From Glycomyces sp. TRM65418 (GTDB lineage Bacteria > Actinomycetota > Actinomycetes > Mycobacteriales > Micromonosporaceae): DNA of 64,000 nucleotides. The stretch is taken from the NCBI RefSeq assembly GCF_019710475.1, contig NZ_JAJFAX010000012.1:1-64000 (forward strand), read 5' to 3'. A program made the translations under genes and the position numbers. Positions within the stretch are counted from its first letter, which is position 1, and every line of letters begins with the position of its first letter. The notes under the pieces are model-generated. The model was not told where the DNA came from, did not search any database, and worked only from the letters and a program-made list of their open reading frames with translations. Shown piece by piece: positions 1-9,355 of the stretch.

Positions 1-73
1 TCCGCTTCCACTCGTCGCTGTGGGCGACGTCGAGCAGATGCTCGTCCGCGGTGACGCGGCGCTTCAGGGTCAT
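1..73 (-). CDS. LOG/TIGR00730-family protein, N-terminal fragment
   Basis: Only the first 24 codons are inside the window; the gene runs off the left edge. The ATG overlaps the dapE stop as ATGA, so the two are translationally coupled. The start (MTLKRRVTADEHLLD, then a Trp-containing stretch) resembles the beginning of actinobacterial TIGR00730/LOG-family nucleotide hydrolases, which are often found next to dapE. The fragment is too short to show the catalytic motif, so the assignment rests on context and a short N-terminal resemblance. Confidence 0.4.
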   Translation of the reverse strand, partial: MTLKRRVTADEHLLDVAHSDEWKR

Positions 74-1140
74 GATTCCTCCACATAGGCTCGCAGCGCG
101 TCCGCGCAGGCGCGGATGCGCGGGATCTCGACGCGTTCGTCCTGCTTGTGGGCGAGGTTCGGGTCGCCCGGCCCGAAGTTCACCGCAGGGATACCCAGAG
201 TGGCGAATCGTGCCACATCGGTCCAGCCGAGCTTGGCGCGGAACTCGCCGCCCGCGGCCGCGACGAAGTCGGCCGCTTCCGGCCGGTCCAGGCCCGGCCG
301 GCACGACGGCGCGGAGTCGGTGATCGCGAGGTCGTAGCCTGCGAAGACCTCGCGCAGGTGCGCTTCGGCGGCGGCCTCGTCGCGGTCGGGCGCGAAGCGG
401 AAGTTCACCTCGACCCAGCATTCGTCGGGGATGACGTTCCCGGCGACGCCGCCGCCGATGAAGACCGCGTTCAGCCCCTCGCGGTAGGCGCAGCCGTCGA
501 CCTCGACCTCCCGGGCCCGGTACGCGTTCAGGCGCTCCAGGACGGGCGCGATCCGGTGGATCGCGTTCTCGCCCTTCCAGGACCGCGCCGAGTGGGCCCG
601 CTTGCCGCGGGTGCTCACGCGCGCCCGCATGGTGCCCTGGCATCCGGCCTCGACCAGGCCGTACGTCGGCTCCAGGAGGATCGCGAAGTCGGCCGCGAGC
701 AGTTCGGGCCGCGTCCGCGAGAGCTTGTTGAGCCCGTTGTGCTCGGCCTCGATCTCCTCGCAGTCGTAGAACGCGAAGCTCAGGTCGAACTTCGGGTCCG
801 CGACGGTGGCCGCGATCCACAGCGCCAGCGCGGTGCCGGACTTCATGTCGGCGGTGCCCAGCCCCCACAGGACGTCGCCGTCGAGGCGGGTGGGGAAGTT
901 GCCGTTGACCGGGACGGTGTCGAGGTGCCCGGCGAGCATGACGCGCCGCTCGCGTCCCAGGTCGGTGCGGGCGACGAGGGTGTTCCCGATGCGCTCGGTC
1001 GTCAGGTGGTCCAGGCGCTTGAGGGCCGTCTCGACCTCGTCGCAGATCTCCGCCTCGTGCCAGGAGACCGACTGGATGTCGCACAGGGCCCTGGTCAGCG
1101 CGACCGGGTCGGCGAGGACTGCCTCACTCAGAACTGTCAC
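70..1140 (-). CDS. dapE: succinyl-diaminopimelate desuccinylase DapE
   Basis: Cytoplasmic M20-family metallopeptidase that removes succinate from N-succinyl-LL-2,6-diaminopimelate in the lysine/peptidoglycan pathway. The 356-aa protein shows the M20 zinc motifs: LAGHLDTVP (metal His and Asp), GTADMKSG (bridging Asp), the DCEEIE catalytic Glu pair and a C-terminal AHKQDE metal His. I chose the GTG at 1140 because it gives the usual family length; a reading upstream to 2178 would run antisense through dapD. A TATCGT hexamer (1149-1154) ends 8 nt before the GTG, suggesting a leaderless mRNA. It is divergent from dapD with only 39 bp between starts, so both succinylase-branch genes are probably co-regulated. 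Confidence 0.95.
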   Translation of the reverse strand: MTVLSEAVLADPVALTRALCDIQSVSWHEAEICDEVETALKRLDHLTTERIGNTLVARTDLGRERRVMLAGHLDTVPVNGNFPTRLDGDVLWGLGTADMKSGTALALWIAATVADPKFDLSFAFYDCEEIEAEHNGLNKLSRTRPELLAADFAILLEPTYGLVEAGCQGTMRARVSTRGKRAHSARSWKGENAIHRIAPVLERLNAYRAREVEVDGCAYREGLNAVFIGGGVAGNVIPDECWVEVNFRFAPDRDEAAAEAHLREVFAGYDLAITDSAPSCRPGLDRPEAADFVAAAGGEFRAKLGWTDVARFATLGIPAVNFGPGDPNLAHKQDERVEIPRIRACADALRAYVEES

Positions 1141-1148
1141 ATCCGCAG

Positions 1149-1173
1149 ACGATACCCGGCGCGTGGATAGGCT
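1149..1173. promoter_or_regulatory. back-to-back dapE/dapD promoters
   Basis: The 39 bp between the two start codons hold a minus-strand TATCGT (1149-1154) for dapE and a plus-strand TAGGCT (1168-1173) for dapD. Each ends 6-8 nt before its start codon, the spacing expected for leaderless transcripts. The two polymerase sites must overlap, so the two genes may compete or be jointly controlled. No -35 consensus is evident. Confidence 0.55.
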
Positions 1174-1179
1174 TTTCGC

Positions 1180-2109
1180 ATGAGTGATTTCCTGACTGAC
1201 GGAGCATGGGGCGTCGGCGTGGCCACGGTCGCCGCCGACGGCACGGTCCTCGACGTGTGGTTCACCCGCCTGGGCCTCGGCGAGGCCCCGAGCGGGGTCG
1301 ACGCGCCCGAGGTCGACCGGGTCAACCCGACCGGGACCACCTCGAAGGGCGTGTCGATCGTCGTCAAGTCCCTCGCGGACGAGCCGGTCGACACCGCGGA
1401 CGTCTACCTGCGCCTGCACCTGCTCTCGCACCGCTTCGTCATCCCGCATTCGGTCAACCTCTCCGGCATCTTCGGCCTCCTGCCGAACAACGCCTGGACC
1501 AACTTCGGCCCGGTCCCGGCCGACGCCGTGAACGACGCCCGCCTGCGCCTTCGCGGCGAGGGCCGCATGCTCGAAGTGAAGTCCCTCGACAAGTTCCCGC
1601 CGATGGCCGACTACGTGACCCCGCCGGGCGTGCGGATCGCCGACGCCTCCCGGGTCCGCCTGGGCGCGCACCTCGCCGAGGGCACCACGGTCATGCACGA
1701 GGGCTTCGTGAACTTCAACGCCGGGACGCTCGGCAACTCGATGGTGGAGGGCCGCATCTCCGCCGGGGTCGTCGTCGGCGACGGCTCGGACATCGGCGGC
1801 GGCTCCTCGATCATGGGGACGCTCTCCGGCGGCGGCAAGGAGGTCATCTCGATCGGCGAGCGCTGCCTCCTCGGCGCGAACGCCGGCATCGGGATCTCCT
1901 TGGGCGACAACTGCGTCGTCGCCGCGGGCTGCTATGTGACCGCCGGTTCGAAGGTGACGCTCCCCGACGGGCAGGTCGTCAAGGCCGCCACCCTCTCGGG
2001 GAAGGACGACCTGCAGTTCTGGACGAACACCCAGACCGGCGTCCTGGAAGTGCGCCCGCGCTCGGGCACGTGGGGCGAGCTGAACGCCGCCCTCCACAGC
2101 TCGCAGTGA
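1180..2109 (+). CDS. dapD: tetrahydrodipicolinate N-succinyltransferase DapD
   Basis: Transfers succinyl from succinyl-CoA to tetrahydrodipicolinate, the step that creates the substrate later deacylated by DapE. The 309-aa protein has an N-terminal domain (about 1-140) and then a left-handed beta-helix with hexapeptide repeats (about 150-270: [33 protein letters not shown], and similar turns). It matches the longer actinobacterial DapD form in length. ATG at 1180 follows a TAGGCT -10 by 6 nt, suggesting leaderless translation. Its divergent neighbour dapE acts in the same pathway. Confidence 0.95.
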   Translation: MSDFLTDGAWGVGVATVAADGTVLDVWFTRLGLGEAPSGVDAPEVDRVNPTGTTSKGVSIVVKSLADEPVDTADVYLRLHLLSHRFVIPHSVNLSGIFGLLPNNAWTNFGPVPADAVNDARLRLRGEGRMLEVKSLDKFPPMADYVTPPGVRIADASRVRLGAHLAEGTTVMHEGFVNFNAGTLGNSMVEGRISAGVVVGDGSDIGGGSSIMGTLSGGGKEVISIGERCLLGANAGIGISLGDNCVVAAGCYVTAGSKVTLPDGQVVKAATLSGKDDLQFWTNTQTGVLEVRPRSGTWGELNAALHSSQ

Positions 2110-2271
2110 TCGTCCGAACAGGCCGACTCGCATAGGATTCTCGGGCCGGGGCCCCGGTGACGCCGGGGCCCGACTCATCCTTCCCGCCTAGTACCGGAGT
2201 GCTAGACGCGACGAGGAATCTGGTTCTCCGGACCCATGCGCGACCCCGCCGACTCGAATACCGTGACCTGC

Positions 2272-2640
2272 ATGGACAGAGTTGGAGAGTTCGGCGCCGC
2301 CAATCCCACCGCTTCGGGGTTCGTGGTCGTGACCACCGAGAACGTGCCGGGCTACGAGGTGCTCGACACCCACGGCGAGGTCTTCGGCCTCACCGTCCGG
2401 TCCCGGAACTTCTTCTCCGACGTCGGCGCCGGCTTCAAGTCGCTCCTCGGCGGCGAGCTCAAGGGCCTCACCAAGGCCCTCGCCGCCTCCCGTGAGGAGG
2501 CGCTCACCCGCATGGTCGAGCAGGCGAAGATGCTGGGCGCCAACGGCGTCGTCATGATGCGCTTCGACGTCTCCGACGCCCGCGACATGGGCACCGAGGT
2601 CTGCGCCTACGGCACGGCGGTCACCGTCCGCAAACGCTGA
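2272..2640 (+). CDS. YbjQ/UPF0145-family protein
   Basis: Small cytoplasmic protein of 122 aa in the YbjQ (UPF0145) family, whose biochemical role is not established. Diagnostic segments are the start VVTTENVPGYEV, the central SRNFFSDVGAGFKS, and the end LGANGVVMMRFDVS with a C-terminal YGTAV. The ATG at 2272 is preferred over an upstream in-frame ATG at 2236: a TACCGT hexamer (2259-2264) ends 7 nt before it, so the message is probably leaderless, and homologues start close to the VVTT segment. It is convergent with mrp. Confidence 0.85.
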   Translation: MDRVGEFGAANPTASGFVVVTTENVPGYEVLDTHGEVFGLTVRSRNFFSDVGAGFKSLLGGELKGLTKALAASREEALTRMVEQAKMLGANGVVMMRFDVSDARDMGTEVCAYGTAVTVRKR

Positions 2641-2692
2641 CCCCAGGCGTCGCCGGGGCGCCACTGCAGCTTTATCAGGGAAACCGGGAAAC

Positions 2693-2732
2693 GAGCGGCG
2701 GCCCCGAACTCGCGAGTTCGGGACCGCCGCTC
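2693..2732. terminator. strong hairpin between convergent genes
   Basis: A nearly perfect inverted repeat (left arm from GAGCGGCGG, right arm ending CCGCCGCTC) around an AACTCGCGAGTT core follows the YbjQ-family gene and faces mrp. There is no U-rich tail, as is common for actinobacterial terminators. The remaining spacer to 2893 shows nothing else. Confidence 0.6.
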
Positions 2733-2893
2733 AACTTCGTCGCACCCAGCTGCCATCGTCGCGAACGGGGTCCTCCGGACGCCCGTTGCGCAGACCGGTG
2801 TCGTACTCGGGCTGAATGCCCGTCCGTAGACCGCACGGGCCGCTCAGCGCCATGGCCGCGCCGCCGTCAGCGCTTCGACGTCGCCGACCCGGC

Positions 2894-4030
2894 TCAGACC
2901 GGGCTCAGGCCCAGCTGCTTGCCCGCCAGCGACACCTTCCGCACCGCCAGCTGGTCCGCGATCGCGCGGATCGCCCGCGACGCCTCGCAGTCGGGGTCCG
3001 AGAGCACCAGCGGCACCCCCGCGTCCCCGCCCTCGCGCAGCTTCGGGTCGAGCGGCACCTGACCGAGCAGCGGCACCTCCGCGCCCACGTCCCGCGTCAG
3101 CGCCTCGGCGACGGTCTTGCCGCCGCCGGAACCGAACGGCTCGATGTGCGACCCGTCCGGCATCACCATCCAGGACATGTTCTCCACCACACCCGCGAGC
3201 TTCTGGTGGGTCTGCGTGACGATCGCCCCGGCCCGCTCCGCCACCTCCGCGGCGGCCTGCTGCGGCGTGGTCACCACGACCAGCTCGGCCGTCGGCAGGA
3301 GCTGCGCCACCGAGATCGCGATGTCGCCGGTCCCGGGCGGCAGGTCGAGCAGGAGCACGTCCAGCTCACCCCAGTACACGTCCGCGAGGAACTGCTGCAG
3401 CGCCCGGTGCAGCATCGGGCCGCGCCACACCACCGCCGTGTTCCCCGGCGTGAACATCCCGATCGAGATGACCTTCATCCCATGCGCCTGCGGCGGCATG
3501 ATCATGTCCTCGACCTGCGTCGGCGCACCCTCGACGCCGAGCATCCGCGGGATCGAGTGCCCGTAGATGTCCGCGTCGGCGACGCCCACCGACAGGCCCT
3601 TCTCGGCCATCGCCGCAGCCAGGTTCACCGTCAGCGACGACTTCCCCACCCCGCCCTTGCCCGACGCGATCGCGAACACGCGGGTGCGCGACTCGGGCAG
3701 GTTGAACGGGATCACCGGCTCGGCGTTCGCGCGGCCGCCGCGCAGCTTGGTCTGCAGGTCGCCGCGCTGCTGCTCGCTCATCACCCCGAACTCGAGGGCC
3801 AGCTCCGAGACCCCCTCGACCCCGTCGACGGCGGCGGCGATGTCCCGCTGCAGCGTGTCGCGCATCGGACAGCCCGCGACGGTGAGGAGAATCTTCAAGG
3901 ACAGGCGACCGCCGTCGACCTCGACGGTGTCGACCATGCCCAGCTCGGTGATCGGGCGGCGGATCTCGGGGTCGTTGACGTGCGAGAGCGCTTCGTGCAC
4001 GGCCTCGACGACGGCAGCGTTGTCAGACAT
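2894..4030 (-). CDS. mrp: Mrp/NBP35-family iron-sulfur carrier ATPase
   Basis: Cytoplasmic P-loop ATPase (378 aa) thought to carry and deliver iron-sulfur clusters. Residues 1-95 are a MIP18-like (DUF59) domain (HVNDPEIRRPITELGMV, with GCPMRDTL containing the conserved Cys). The C-terminal part is a MinD-like ATPase with deviant Walker A SGKGGVGKSS and Walker B LLLDLPPGTGD. The CxxC usually placed after ENMSW is absent (MPDGSHIEPFG), as I recall for other actinobacterial Mrp proteins, so cluster binding must differ from the CxxC-type homologues. A TACGAT (4037-4042 on the minus strand) lies 6 nt before the ATG, pointing to a leaderless mRNA. Confidence 0.9.
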   Translation of the reverse strand: MSDNAAVVEAVHEALSHVNDPEIRRPITELGMVDTVEVDGGRLSLKILLTVAGCPMRDTLQRDIAAAVDGVEGVSELALEFGVMSEQQRGDLQTKLRGGRANAEPVIPFNLPESRTRVFAIASGKGGVGKSSLTVNLAAAMAEKGLSVGVADADIYGHSIPRMLGVEGAPTQVEDMIMPPQAHGMKVISIGMFTPGNTAVVWRGPMLHRALQQFLADVYWGELDVLLLDLPPGTGDIAISVAQLLPTAELVVVTTPQQAAAEVAERAGAIVTQTHQKLAGVVENMSWMVMPDGSHIEPFGSGGGKTVAEALTRDVGAEVPLLGQVPLDPKLREGGDAGVPLVLSDPDCEASRAIRAIADQLAVRKVSLAGKQLGLSPV

Positions 4031-4118
4031 GACTCAATCGTAACCACGCATTTCGGATCGCCAATGTGAGCGTAGCCTTACCGTGGCCGCCGCGCGCCCC
4101 GCGAGCTATAAGTGCAAC

Positions 4119-4958
4119 ATGCTTCCGTTCGCGATCTACGACGTCTTCTCCGACCGCCCCTACGCGGGCAACCAGCTCGCCGTCGTCTACGACGGCCAGG
4201 ACCTCACCGCCGCCCAGATGCAGGCGATCGCCCTCGAGTTCGGCTACTCCGAGACCGTGTTCGTCCTCCCCCCGACCGCCGCCGGCGCCGACTACCTCGC
4301 CCGGATCTTCACCCCTGCGGAGGAACTCCCCTTCGCGGGCCACCCCACCATCGGCGCCGCGCTGGCCGTCGTCCAGTCCGGCCGGGTGAAGCCCATCCGG
4401 GACACCCTGGTCCAGGAATGCGGCGCCGGGCTCATGCACGTGGCGGTCGACGGCGGCACCGCGAAGCTCACCTCCACCGCGATCGCCGTCGGGCCCGAGG
4501 TCGACCGGGCGACGGCCGCGGCCGCGATCGGCCTGGAGGAGGACCGCATCCTCGGCACCCCGAAGAACGCGAGCGCCGGCCTGGACCACAACTTCGTGCG
4601 CCTCGCCGACGAGGACGTGGCCGCCGCGGTCGACCGCCCCGGCCACCTCGACAAGGTCTACGTGTTCAGCTTCGACCCCGACACGAACGCGGTGCACGCC
4701 CGCCTGTTCCACCGCGGCGTCGGCGAGGACCCGGCGACGGGCTCGGCGGCGATCGCCCTGGGCGTCCACCTGGTCGACCAGGGGCTCATCAGCGGCGACG
4801 GCAGCCACGGGTACGAGATCGCCCAAGGCGCGGAGATCAATCGCCCCTCGACGCTCCACGGCGAGGTCACGGTCTTGAACGGCGTTCCGATCTCGGTCTC
4901 GGTCACGGGCACGGCGGTGAAGGTCGCCGAGGGCAACCTGGTGGCGCTCCCGGCTTGA
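4119..4958 (+). CDS. PhzF-family isomerase/epimerase-like protein
   Basis: A 279-aa member of the PhzF/diaminopimelate-epimerase fold. Visible motifs are an N-terminal FSDRPYAGNQLAVV, catalytic-type Glu45 in GYSETVFV, the repeat ELPFAGHPTIGAA, and the C-terminal GEDPATGSAA. The substrate cannot be inferred; no phenazine genes are nearby. ATG at 4119 is chosen over an in-frame ATG at 4083 because TATAAG (4107-4112) ends 6 nt before it and homologues start MxPFxxxDVF. It is divergent from mrp. Confidence 0.88.
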   Translation: MLPFAIYDVFSDRPYAGNQLAVVYDGQDLTAAQMQAIALEFGYSETVFVLPPTAAGADYLARIFTPAEELPFAGHPTIGAALAVVQSGRVKPIRDTLVQECGAGLMHVAVDGGTAKLTSTAIAVGPEVDRATAAAAIGLEEDRILGTPKNASAGLDHNFVRLADEDVAAAVDRPGHLDKVYVFSFDPDTNAVHARLFHRGVGEDPATGSAAIALGVHLVDQGLISGDGSHGYEIAQGAEINRPSTLHGEVTVLNGVPISVSVTGTAVKVAEGNLVALPA

Positions 4959-5079
4959 GGGCGCGGGGCCTCGGCTCCGGCCCGCAGTGGCGACGGCTCC
5001 TCCCGGCCCGACGGGCGGGGAGCGGCCGTGTCCGCCACTGGATCGACCAGGCCTCCCTCCGAGCCGGACCGGTGCGCGT

Positions 5080-5682
5080 TCATCCGTGGAACGATCGGGT
5101 CGCGTATCGTTCGGCCGCGAGGCCGTGCGGCCACGGGGCCGAACGCAGCTCGCCCGACCACAGGGGCTCCGGCCAGCGGCCCTTCCTCAGGAGCGCCGCC
5201 ACGAACCGTTCCGGTTCGGGCAGGTTCGCCCACACGGACGGCAGGAACGTCGCCCGGCGGGCGCCGCCGTCCCGCAACGTCAGGCCGTCCCGGCCGGGCC
5301 GCAGCACATCGAACAGCGCCCCGAAGCCCCGCACGGCGATCGGTTCGGCGGGGGAGAGGATCGTCACGGTGCAGCGGAGCGTCTCGACCTCGGCCTCCAG
5401 CACCGGCGGCAGCCGCGGGTCCCGGGCGGCCAGCCGCGCGTTGCGCACGACGTCGAAGGCCAAGGGCCGCAAGGCGGTCAGGGTGCCGATGCAGCCGCGC
5501 AGGGCCCCGTCCCGTTCGAGGGTCACGAAAGTCGCGGCGCGCTTCGTCAACGCCGGCATGGTGGACAGGTCCGCGAGGAGAGCGGCAGTGGTCGGCGGCC
5601 GCGCCGCGAACGAGGTCGCGACCGCGTTGCGCGCCAGCGCGGTCAGCACCGGGCCGAGCGTCGGCTCCACATGCGGCTCCAT
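5080..5682 (-). CDS. AMMECR1-domain protein (AmmeMemoRadiSam protein A type)
   Basis: A 200-aa AMMECR1-like protein. The family hallmark is LRGCIGTLTALRPLAFDVV (about 60-80), followed by AARDPRLPPV and LRCTVTILSPAEPI. Family function is unresolved; some members are encoded with Memo and radical SAM partners, which are not present here. It sits alone between phzF-like and SDR genes. The flanking gaps (4959-5079 and 5683-6038) are GC-rich and show no further gene or clear signal. Confidence 0.85.
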   Translation of the reverse strand: MEPHVEPTLGPVLTALARNAVATSFAARPPTTAALLADLSTMPALTKRAATFVTLERDGALRGCIGTLTALRPLAFDVVRNARLAARDPRLPPVLEAEVETLRCTVTILSPAEPIAVRGFGALFDVLRPGRDGLTLRDGGARRATFLPSVWANLPEPERFVAALLRKGRWPEPLWSGELRSAPWPHGLAAERYATRSFHG

Positions 5683-6038
5683 CCTCCGATGGTCCCACGG
5701 GCCGAGCCACGGCCCGCCGCACCGGTCGGACCGCGAGCCCGTACGAACCGTTCGCGGCCCCGCCCGAGCCGCCGCGCCCGCCGCCCATCCGCATCGCCGT
5801 CGGGCGTCGGTGCCCGTGCAGCGGCACTCGCTTCGGAGACGCCCCGCCGAGCCTCGCGAGCACCGCAGCGCACGTCGGTGAACCGGAGCCGACCGGGCCC
5901 ATGGCGCTCACCCCGACCCGCTGCGCCGCCCCGCCTTCGCGCGCAGGCGCTGCTCGCCGGCGGCCTGACGGTGTCGGTTTGCCGGTGTTCGGCCCGGCGG
6001 AGGTGTGTTCGCCCGGAGCCCCGTGAGAGACTGCCCCC

Positions 6039-6938
6039 ATGAGTGAACCGCGCTTGAGCTCCGACTCATTCGACTCGTCATTCGACTCGACCGCCTACGC
6101 CTCCACCGGCGGCGAGAACCTCGCCGAGGTCATCGACCTGCCGTCCAACGGCGGGCAGGCGCCGCGGGCCTCCCGCGGGCGGCTGCAGGAACTCGACTCG
6201 CTCGCCGGGAAGATCGCGCTGGTCACCGGGGCGGGCTCGCCGGACGGGATCGGGTTCGCCATCGCCACCCGCCTGCGTCTGGCGGGCGCGGCGGTCGCCA
6301 TCGTGTCCACCACCAAGCGGATTCACGAGCGGGCCGAGGAGATCGACGCGATCGGCTTCGTCGCCGACCTCTCCGACGAGGCCGAAGTGGGCGGCCTGGC
6401 CGACGCGGTGGGCGACGCCCTCGGCGAGGTCGACATCCTCGTCAACAACGCGGGCCTCACCTCCAAGTCCGACCCGGCCGTCGTCAAGCCGGTCGCTCAA
6501 CTGTCCTATTCAGACTGGCAGTCGGAGCTGACCCGGAACCTCGACACCGCCTTCCTGGTCTCCCGCGCGTTCGTCCAGTCCATGGCCGAACGCGGCTGGG
6601 GCCGGATCGTCAACGTCGCCGCGACCACCGGCGTCGTCACCGCGGTCCCCGCCGAAGCGGCCTACGCCGCCGCCAAAGCCGGCGTCACCGGTCTCACCAA
6701 GGCCCTCGCCACCGAGGTCGTCGCCGACGGCGTCACCGTGAACGCGATCGCCCCCGGGCTCATCCGCACCGGCTCCTCCACCGTCCCCGAGCTCCAGAAG
6801 GGCCTCGACGGGCCGCTGGGCCGCCCCGGCACCCCGGCGGAGGTCGCCGCCGCGGCCGTGTTCTTCTGCGCGCCCTCGGCCTCGTACGTCACCGGCCAGA
6901 CCCTCGTCGTCGACGGCGGCAAATCCCTCCGGGCCTGA
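6039..6938 (+). CDS. SDR-family oxidoreductase with N-terminal extension and altered catalytic Ser
   Basis: A 299-aa short-chain dehydrogenase/reductase. Residues 1-54 are a Ser/Asp-rich extension not usual for the family. The Rossmann motif is [10 protein letters not shown] (63-72), NNAG is at 136-139, and Tyr209/Lys213 form the YxxxK pair. The usual catalytic Ser in the NxxS segment is replaced (NVAATTG, 192-198), leaving Ala195 or Thr196 in that place, so activity may be altered. The C-terminal [11 protein letters not shown] is typical of FabG-like enzymes. Substrate unknown. A weak GAGACT hexamer ends 6 nt before the ATG. Confidence 0.85.
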   Translation: MSEPRLSSDSFDSSFDSTAYASTGGENLAEVIDLPSNGGQAPRASRGRLQELDSLAGKIALVTGAGSPDGIGFAIATRLRLAGAAVAIVSTTKRIHERAEEIDAIGFVADLSDEAEVGGLADAVGDALGEVDILVNNAGLTSKSDPAVVKPVAQLSYSDWQSELTRNLDTAFLVSRAFVQSMAERGWGRIVNVAATTGVVTAVPAEAAYAAAKAGVTGLTKALATEVVADGVTVNAIAPGLIRTGSSTVPELQKGLDGPLGRPGTPAEVAAAAVFFCAPSASYVTGQTLVVDGGKSLRA

Positions 6939-7008
6939 ACCGCCACAAGGCGGGACAAGCCTGGCCGCCGGTCCGCAACTTCCGCCTCACCGGTGTCGTT
7001 AGATTTGC

Positions 7009-7677
7009 ATGAGCATGATTTCGACCGCGGTACCGACCGAGATGGGGGACGCGCGCATGGACGAGGCCTTCGGCGAGAACCGGCGGGAGGCCCGAGGGCG
7101 CACCGTCACCGGGCTCGTCCTGCTGCTGGGCGGGCTGGTCGGCCTCGCGGCGGCGTTCGACCTCACCTACGAGCGCATCGCCTCGCTCGCCGACCCCGAC
7201 CACGTCATCTCCTGCGACTTCAACCCGGTGCTGTCCTGCGGCACCGTGATGGACACCTGGCAGGCCTCCGTGTTCGGATTCGCCAACCCGATGATGGGCC
7301 TCGTCAGCTTCCCGCTGGTGGTGTTCACGGGCGTCCTGCTCCTGGCCGGAGTGGCGCTGCCGCGCTGGATGTCGCTGCTGTTCAACCTCGGCACCCTGGG
7401 CGGGCTCGCGTTCGTGTCCTGGCTGATCTTCCAGTCGGTGTACCGGATCGGCGTGCTGTGCCCGTGGTGCATGGCGGTGTGGGCGGTGGTCCTGCCGATC
7501 TTCTGGTTCACGACCGTCCATAACCTGCGCACCGGCGCGATCCCGGTCGGGCCGGACTGGCGCGACGCCGTCGACGACCTCCTGCGCTACCACTGGATCG
7601 GGCTCACCCTGCTCTACCTCGCCGTCGTCATGATCGTCGGCACGGGCTTCTGGGACTACTGGTCCACGCTCCTCTGA
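7009..7677 (+). CDS. vitamin K epoxide reductase (VKOR) family membrane protein
   Basis: Integral membrane thiol oxidoreductase of 222 aa that in actinobacteria re-oxidises periplasmic disulfide catalysts (DsbA-like) using quinone. Four to five hydrophobic helices are visible. The loop cysteines are Cys69 and Cys77 (SCDFNPVLSCG) and the active-site CPWC is Cys151-Cys154. ATGs at 7009 and 7015 both lie close behind TAGATT (7000-7005), so the exact start is uncertain; the message is likely leaderless. No DsbA partner is adjacent. Confidence 0.9.
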   Translation: MSMISTAVPTEMGDARMDEAFGENRREARGRTVTGLVLLLGGLVGLAAAFDLTYERIASLADPDHVISCDFNPVLSCGTVMDTWQASVFGFANPMMGLVSFPLVVFTGVLLLAGVALPRWMSLLFNLGTLGGLAFVSWLIFQSVYRIGVLCPWCMAVWAVVLPIFWFTTVHNLRTGAIPVGPDWRDAVDDLLRYHWIGLTLLYLAVVMIVGTGFWDYWSTLL

Positions 7678-7685
7678 GGGCGACG

Positions 7686-7716
7686 AAAGGCCCCGGGATC
7701 CGATCCCGGGGCCTTT
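7686..7716. terminator. bidirectional terminator
   Basis: Perfect inverted repeat AAAGGCCCCGGGATC / GATCCCGGGGCCTTT between two convergent genes. The AAA/TTT ends give a short U-run on either strand, so it can terminate both the VKOR gene and the APS kinase gene. Confidence 0.85.
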
Positions 7717-7725
7717 CCCTTCGTC

Positions 7726-9270
7726 CTACGACAGCCGCATGCCCGTGGGCTCCAGCCAGCCGCCCTCGGACAGGTACTCCAGGACCTGCTCGACCGCCTC
7801 GCCCACGGTGATCTCCGTGGTGTCGATGGTCAGTTCCGCCGCCGGCGGCTCCTCGTACGGGTCGGAGACGCCGGTGAACTCCGGGATCTGCCCCGAACGC
7901 GCCTTCGCATACAGCCCCTTGCGGTCCCGCGCCTCGCACACCTCGATCGGGGTCGCGATGTGCACCAGCACGAAGTCCGCCCCGGCGGCCTCGGCCATCC
8001 GCCGCGCCTCCGCCCGGTCCGCCTCGTACGGCGCGATCGGGGCGGCCATGCCGATGCCGCCGTGCCGCGCCACCTCGGCCGCGACGAACCCGATCCGGCG
8101 GATGTTCATCGACCGGTCCGCGCGCGTGAAGCCCAGCCCGCTGGACAGGAGCCGGCGCACCACGTCGCCGTCGAACAGCGACACCGTGCGCGTCCCCTCC
8201 TCCAGGAGGGCGTCGTAGACGCCGCGGGAGATCGTGGACTTGCCCGAGCCCGACAGGCCCGTGAAGAACAGCACCAGGCCGCGCTGACGCCGCGGCGGGC
8301 GGGCCTTGCGCAGCTCCGCGGCCACGCTCGGCGGCGTGTGCCACTCAGGCAGCCCGAAGCCGCGGTCGAGCATGTCCGCGATCTCGGCCTCGCTCAGGGC
8401 GGTGCGCCGGAACGGCGGCTCGATGTCCTCGATCGGCCGCCACTGGCCGTCGCGGGTGTCGTAGGCGAGCTCGCGCGGCACCATCGCCCGCACGCCGTCG
8501 CCGCCGCCGAGCCCGTCGCGGTTGGTCATGACGTGCGTCGCACCGTACGCGGCCGCCACCTTCGCGGTCAGCAGCCCGTCGCGCAGCCGGTCGCCGCGCT
8601 TGGACAGCGGCACGGTCAGCACCGTCGCCGTCGGCAGCCGGTCCTTCGCCGCGAGCACCGAGCGCACCAGCGCCGCCGTGGGCAGCCGCAGATCGCGGTC
8701 GCCGTTCGTCTCGTCGCCGGTGGGGATCATGACCAGCACGTGCGCGGCCAGGTTGTGCGCGGCCCTCGCGAGCTGCGCCAGCTGCGGGCGGTGCAGCGGC
8801 CGGTCGGCCACCAGCGCCAGCACCCGCGGCTTCGTGTACGTGGTCTTCGCCTGGTCGGGGGTCGCGCGCAGGCCCGTGAACACGCCGTGCGCGGCGTCCG
8901 CGATGCGCCGCACCGGCCCGCCCACGCGGACCATGTCCGGTCCGAGCGGGTCGAGGGCGTGGCACTCGACGGCCGCGACCGGCGCCCCCTCGGGGTCGGT
9001 GATGCGAAGCACACGACGCTTCGGGTCGGGGTGGTCCAGCAGCCGCGCGATCTCGATCGGCACGTCCAGCGTCACCGGCACCGGCCAGGCCGTCCCGTCG
9101 GGCAGCACCCCGGTCTGGGTGACCGCCCGGGCCTCGGCCTCGCTCATGAACCCGCGCAGCGGCGCGTACGCGCCGTACAAGAGCAGTTCCAGGTCGGCCA
9201 GTTCGTGCGGCAGGGGGGTGTGGCTCGGTGCTTCGGCGAGGATCTCGTCGGGCAGTACCCAGTCAGACAT
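7726..9270 (-). CDS. cysC: adenylylsulfate kinase fused to an ATP-sulfurylase-like domain
   Basis: A 514-aa two-domain protein. Residues 1 to about 320 resemble a sulfate adenylyltransferase (PUA-like start, GAYAPLRGFMSEAEA; later TNRDG). The sulfurylase HxxH signature is replaced by LHRPQLAQ, so this half may no longer make APS. The C-terminal part is an APS kinase with P-loop GLSGSGKST (about 339), DGDVVRR, and the PEFTGVSDPYEEP lid region, which phosphorylates APS to PAPS. Fused forms of this kind occur in actinobacteria, but no other sulfate-assimilation genes are visible here. ATG at 9270 gives the full N-terminal domain. Confidence 0.88.
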   Translation of the reverse strand: MSDWVLPDEILAEAPSHTPLPHELADLELLLYGAYAPLRGFMSEAEARAVTQTGVLPDGTAWPVPVTLDVPIEIARLLDHPDPKRRVLRITDPEGAPVAAVECHALDPLGPDMVRVGGPVRRIADAAHGVFTGLRATPDQAKTTYTKPRVLALVADRPLHRPQLAQLARAAHNLAAHVLVMIPTGDETNGDRDLRLPTAALVRSVLAAKDRLPTATVLTVPLSKRGDRLRDGLLTAKVAAAYGATHVMTNRDGLGGGDGVRAMVPRELAYDTRDGQWRPIEDIEPPFRRTALSEAEIADMLDRGFGLPEWHTPPSVAAELRKARPPRRQRGLVLFFTGLSGSGKSTISRGVYDALLEEGTRTVSLFDGDVVRRLLSSGLGFTRADRSMNIRRIGFVAAEVARHGGIGMAAPIAPYEADRAEARRMAEAAGADFVLVHIATPIEVCEARDRKGLYAKARSGQIPEFTGVSDPYEEPPAAELTIDTTEITVGEAVEQVLEYLSEGGWLEPTGMRLS

Positions 9271-9355
9271 CAGCGGTCGGGATCCCTTCGCAGTGAAACG
9301 TGCGGGGCGGCATCGGTATCGGTCGCATTAGGGTATGTCACCGCCCCGACCATGC

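Noticed and set aside
70-2178. A 702-aa version of DapE extending through dapD
   Set aside because: The extra 346 residues are antisense to dapD and show no family similarity; GTG at 1140 gives the correct length.
4112-6040. Long Arg/Pro-rich open frames across phzF-like and AMMECR1 genes
   Set aside because: They are antisense or shifted frames produced by the high-GC third positions; the real genes explain the same DNA.
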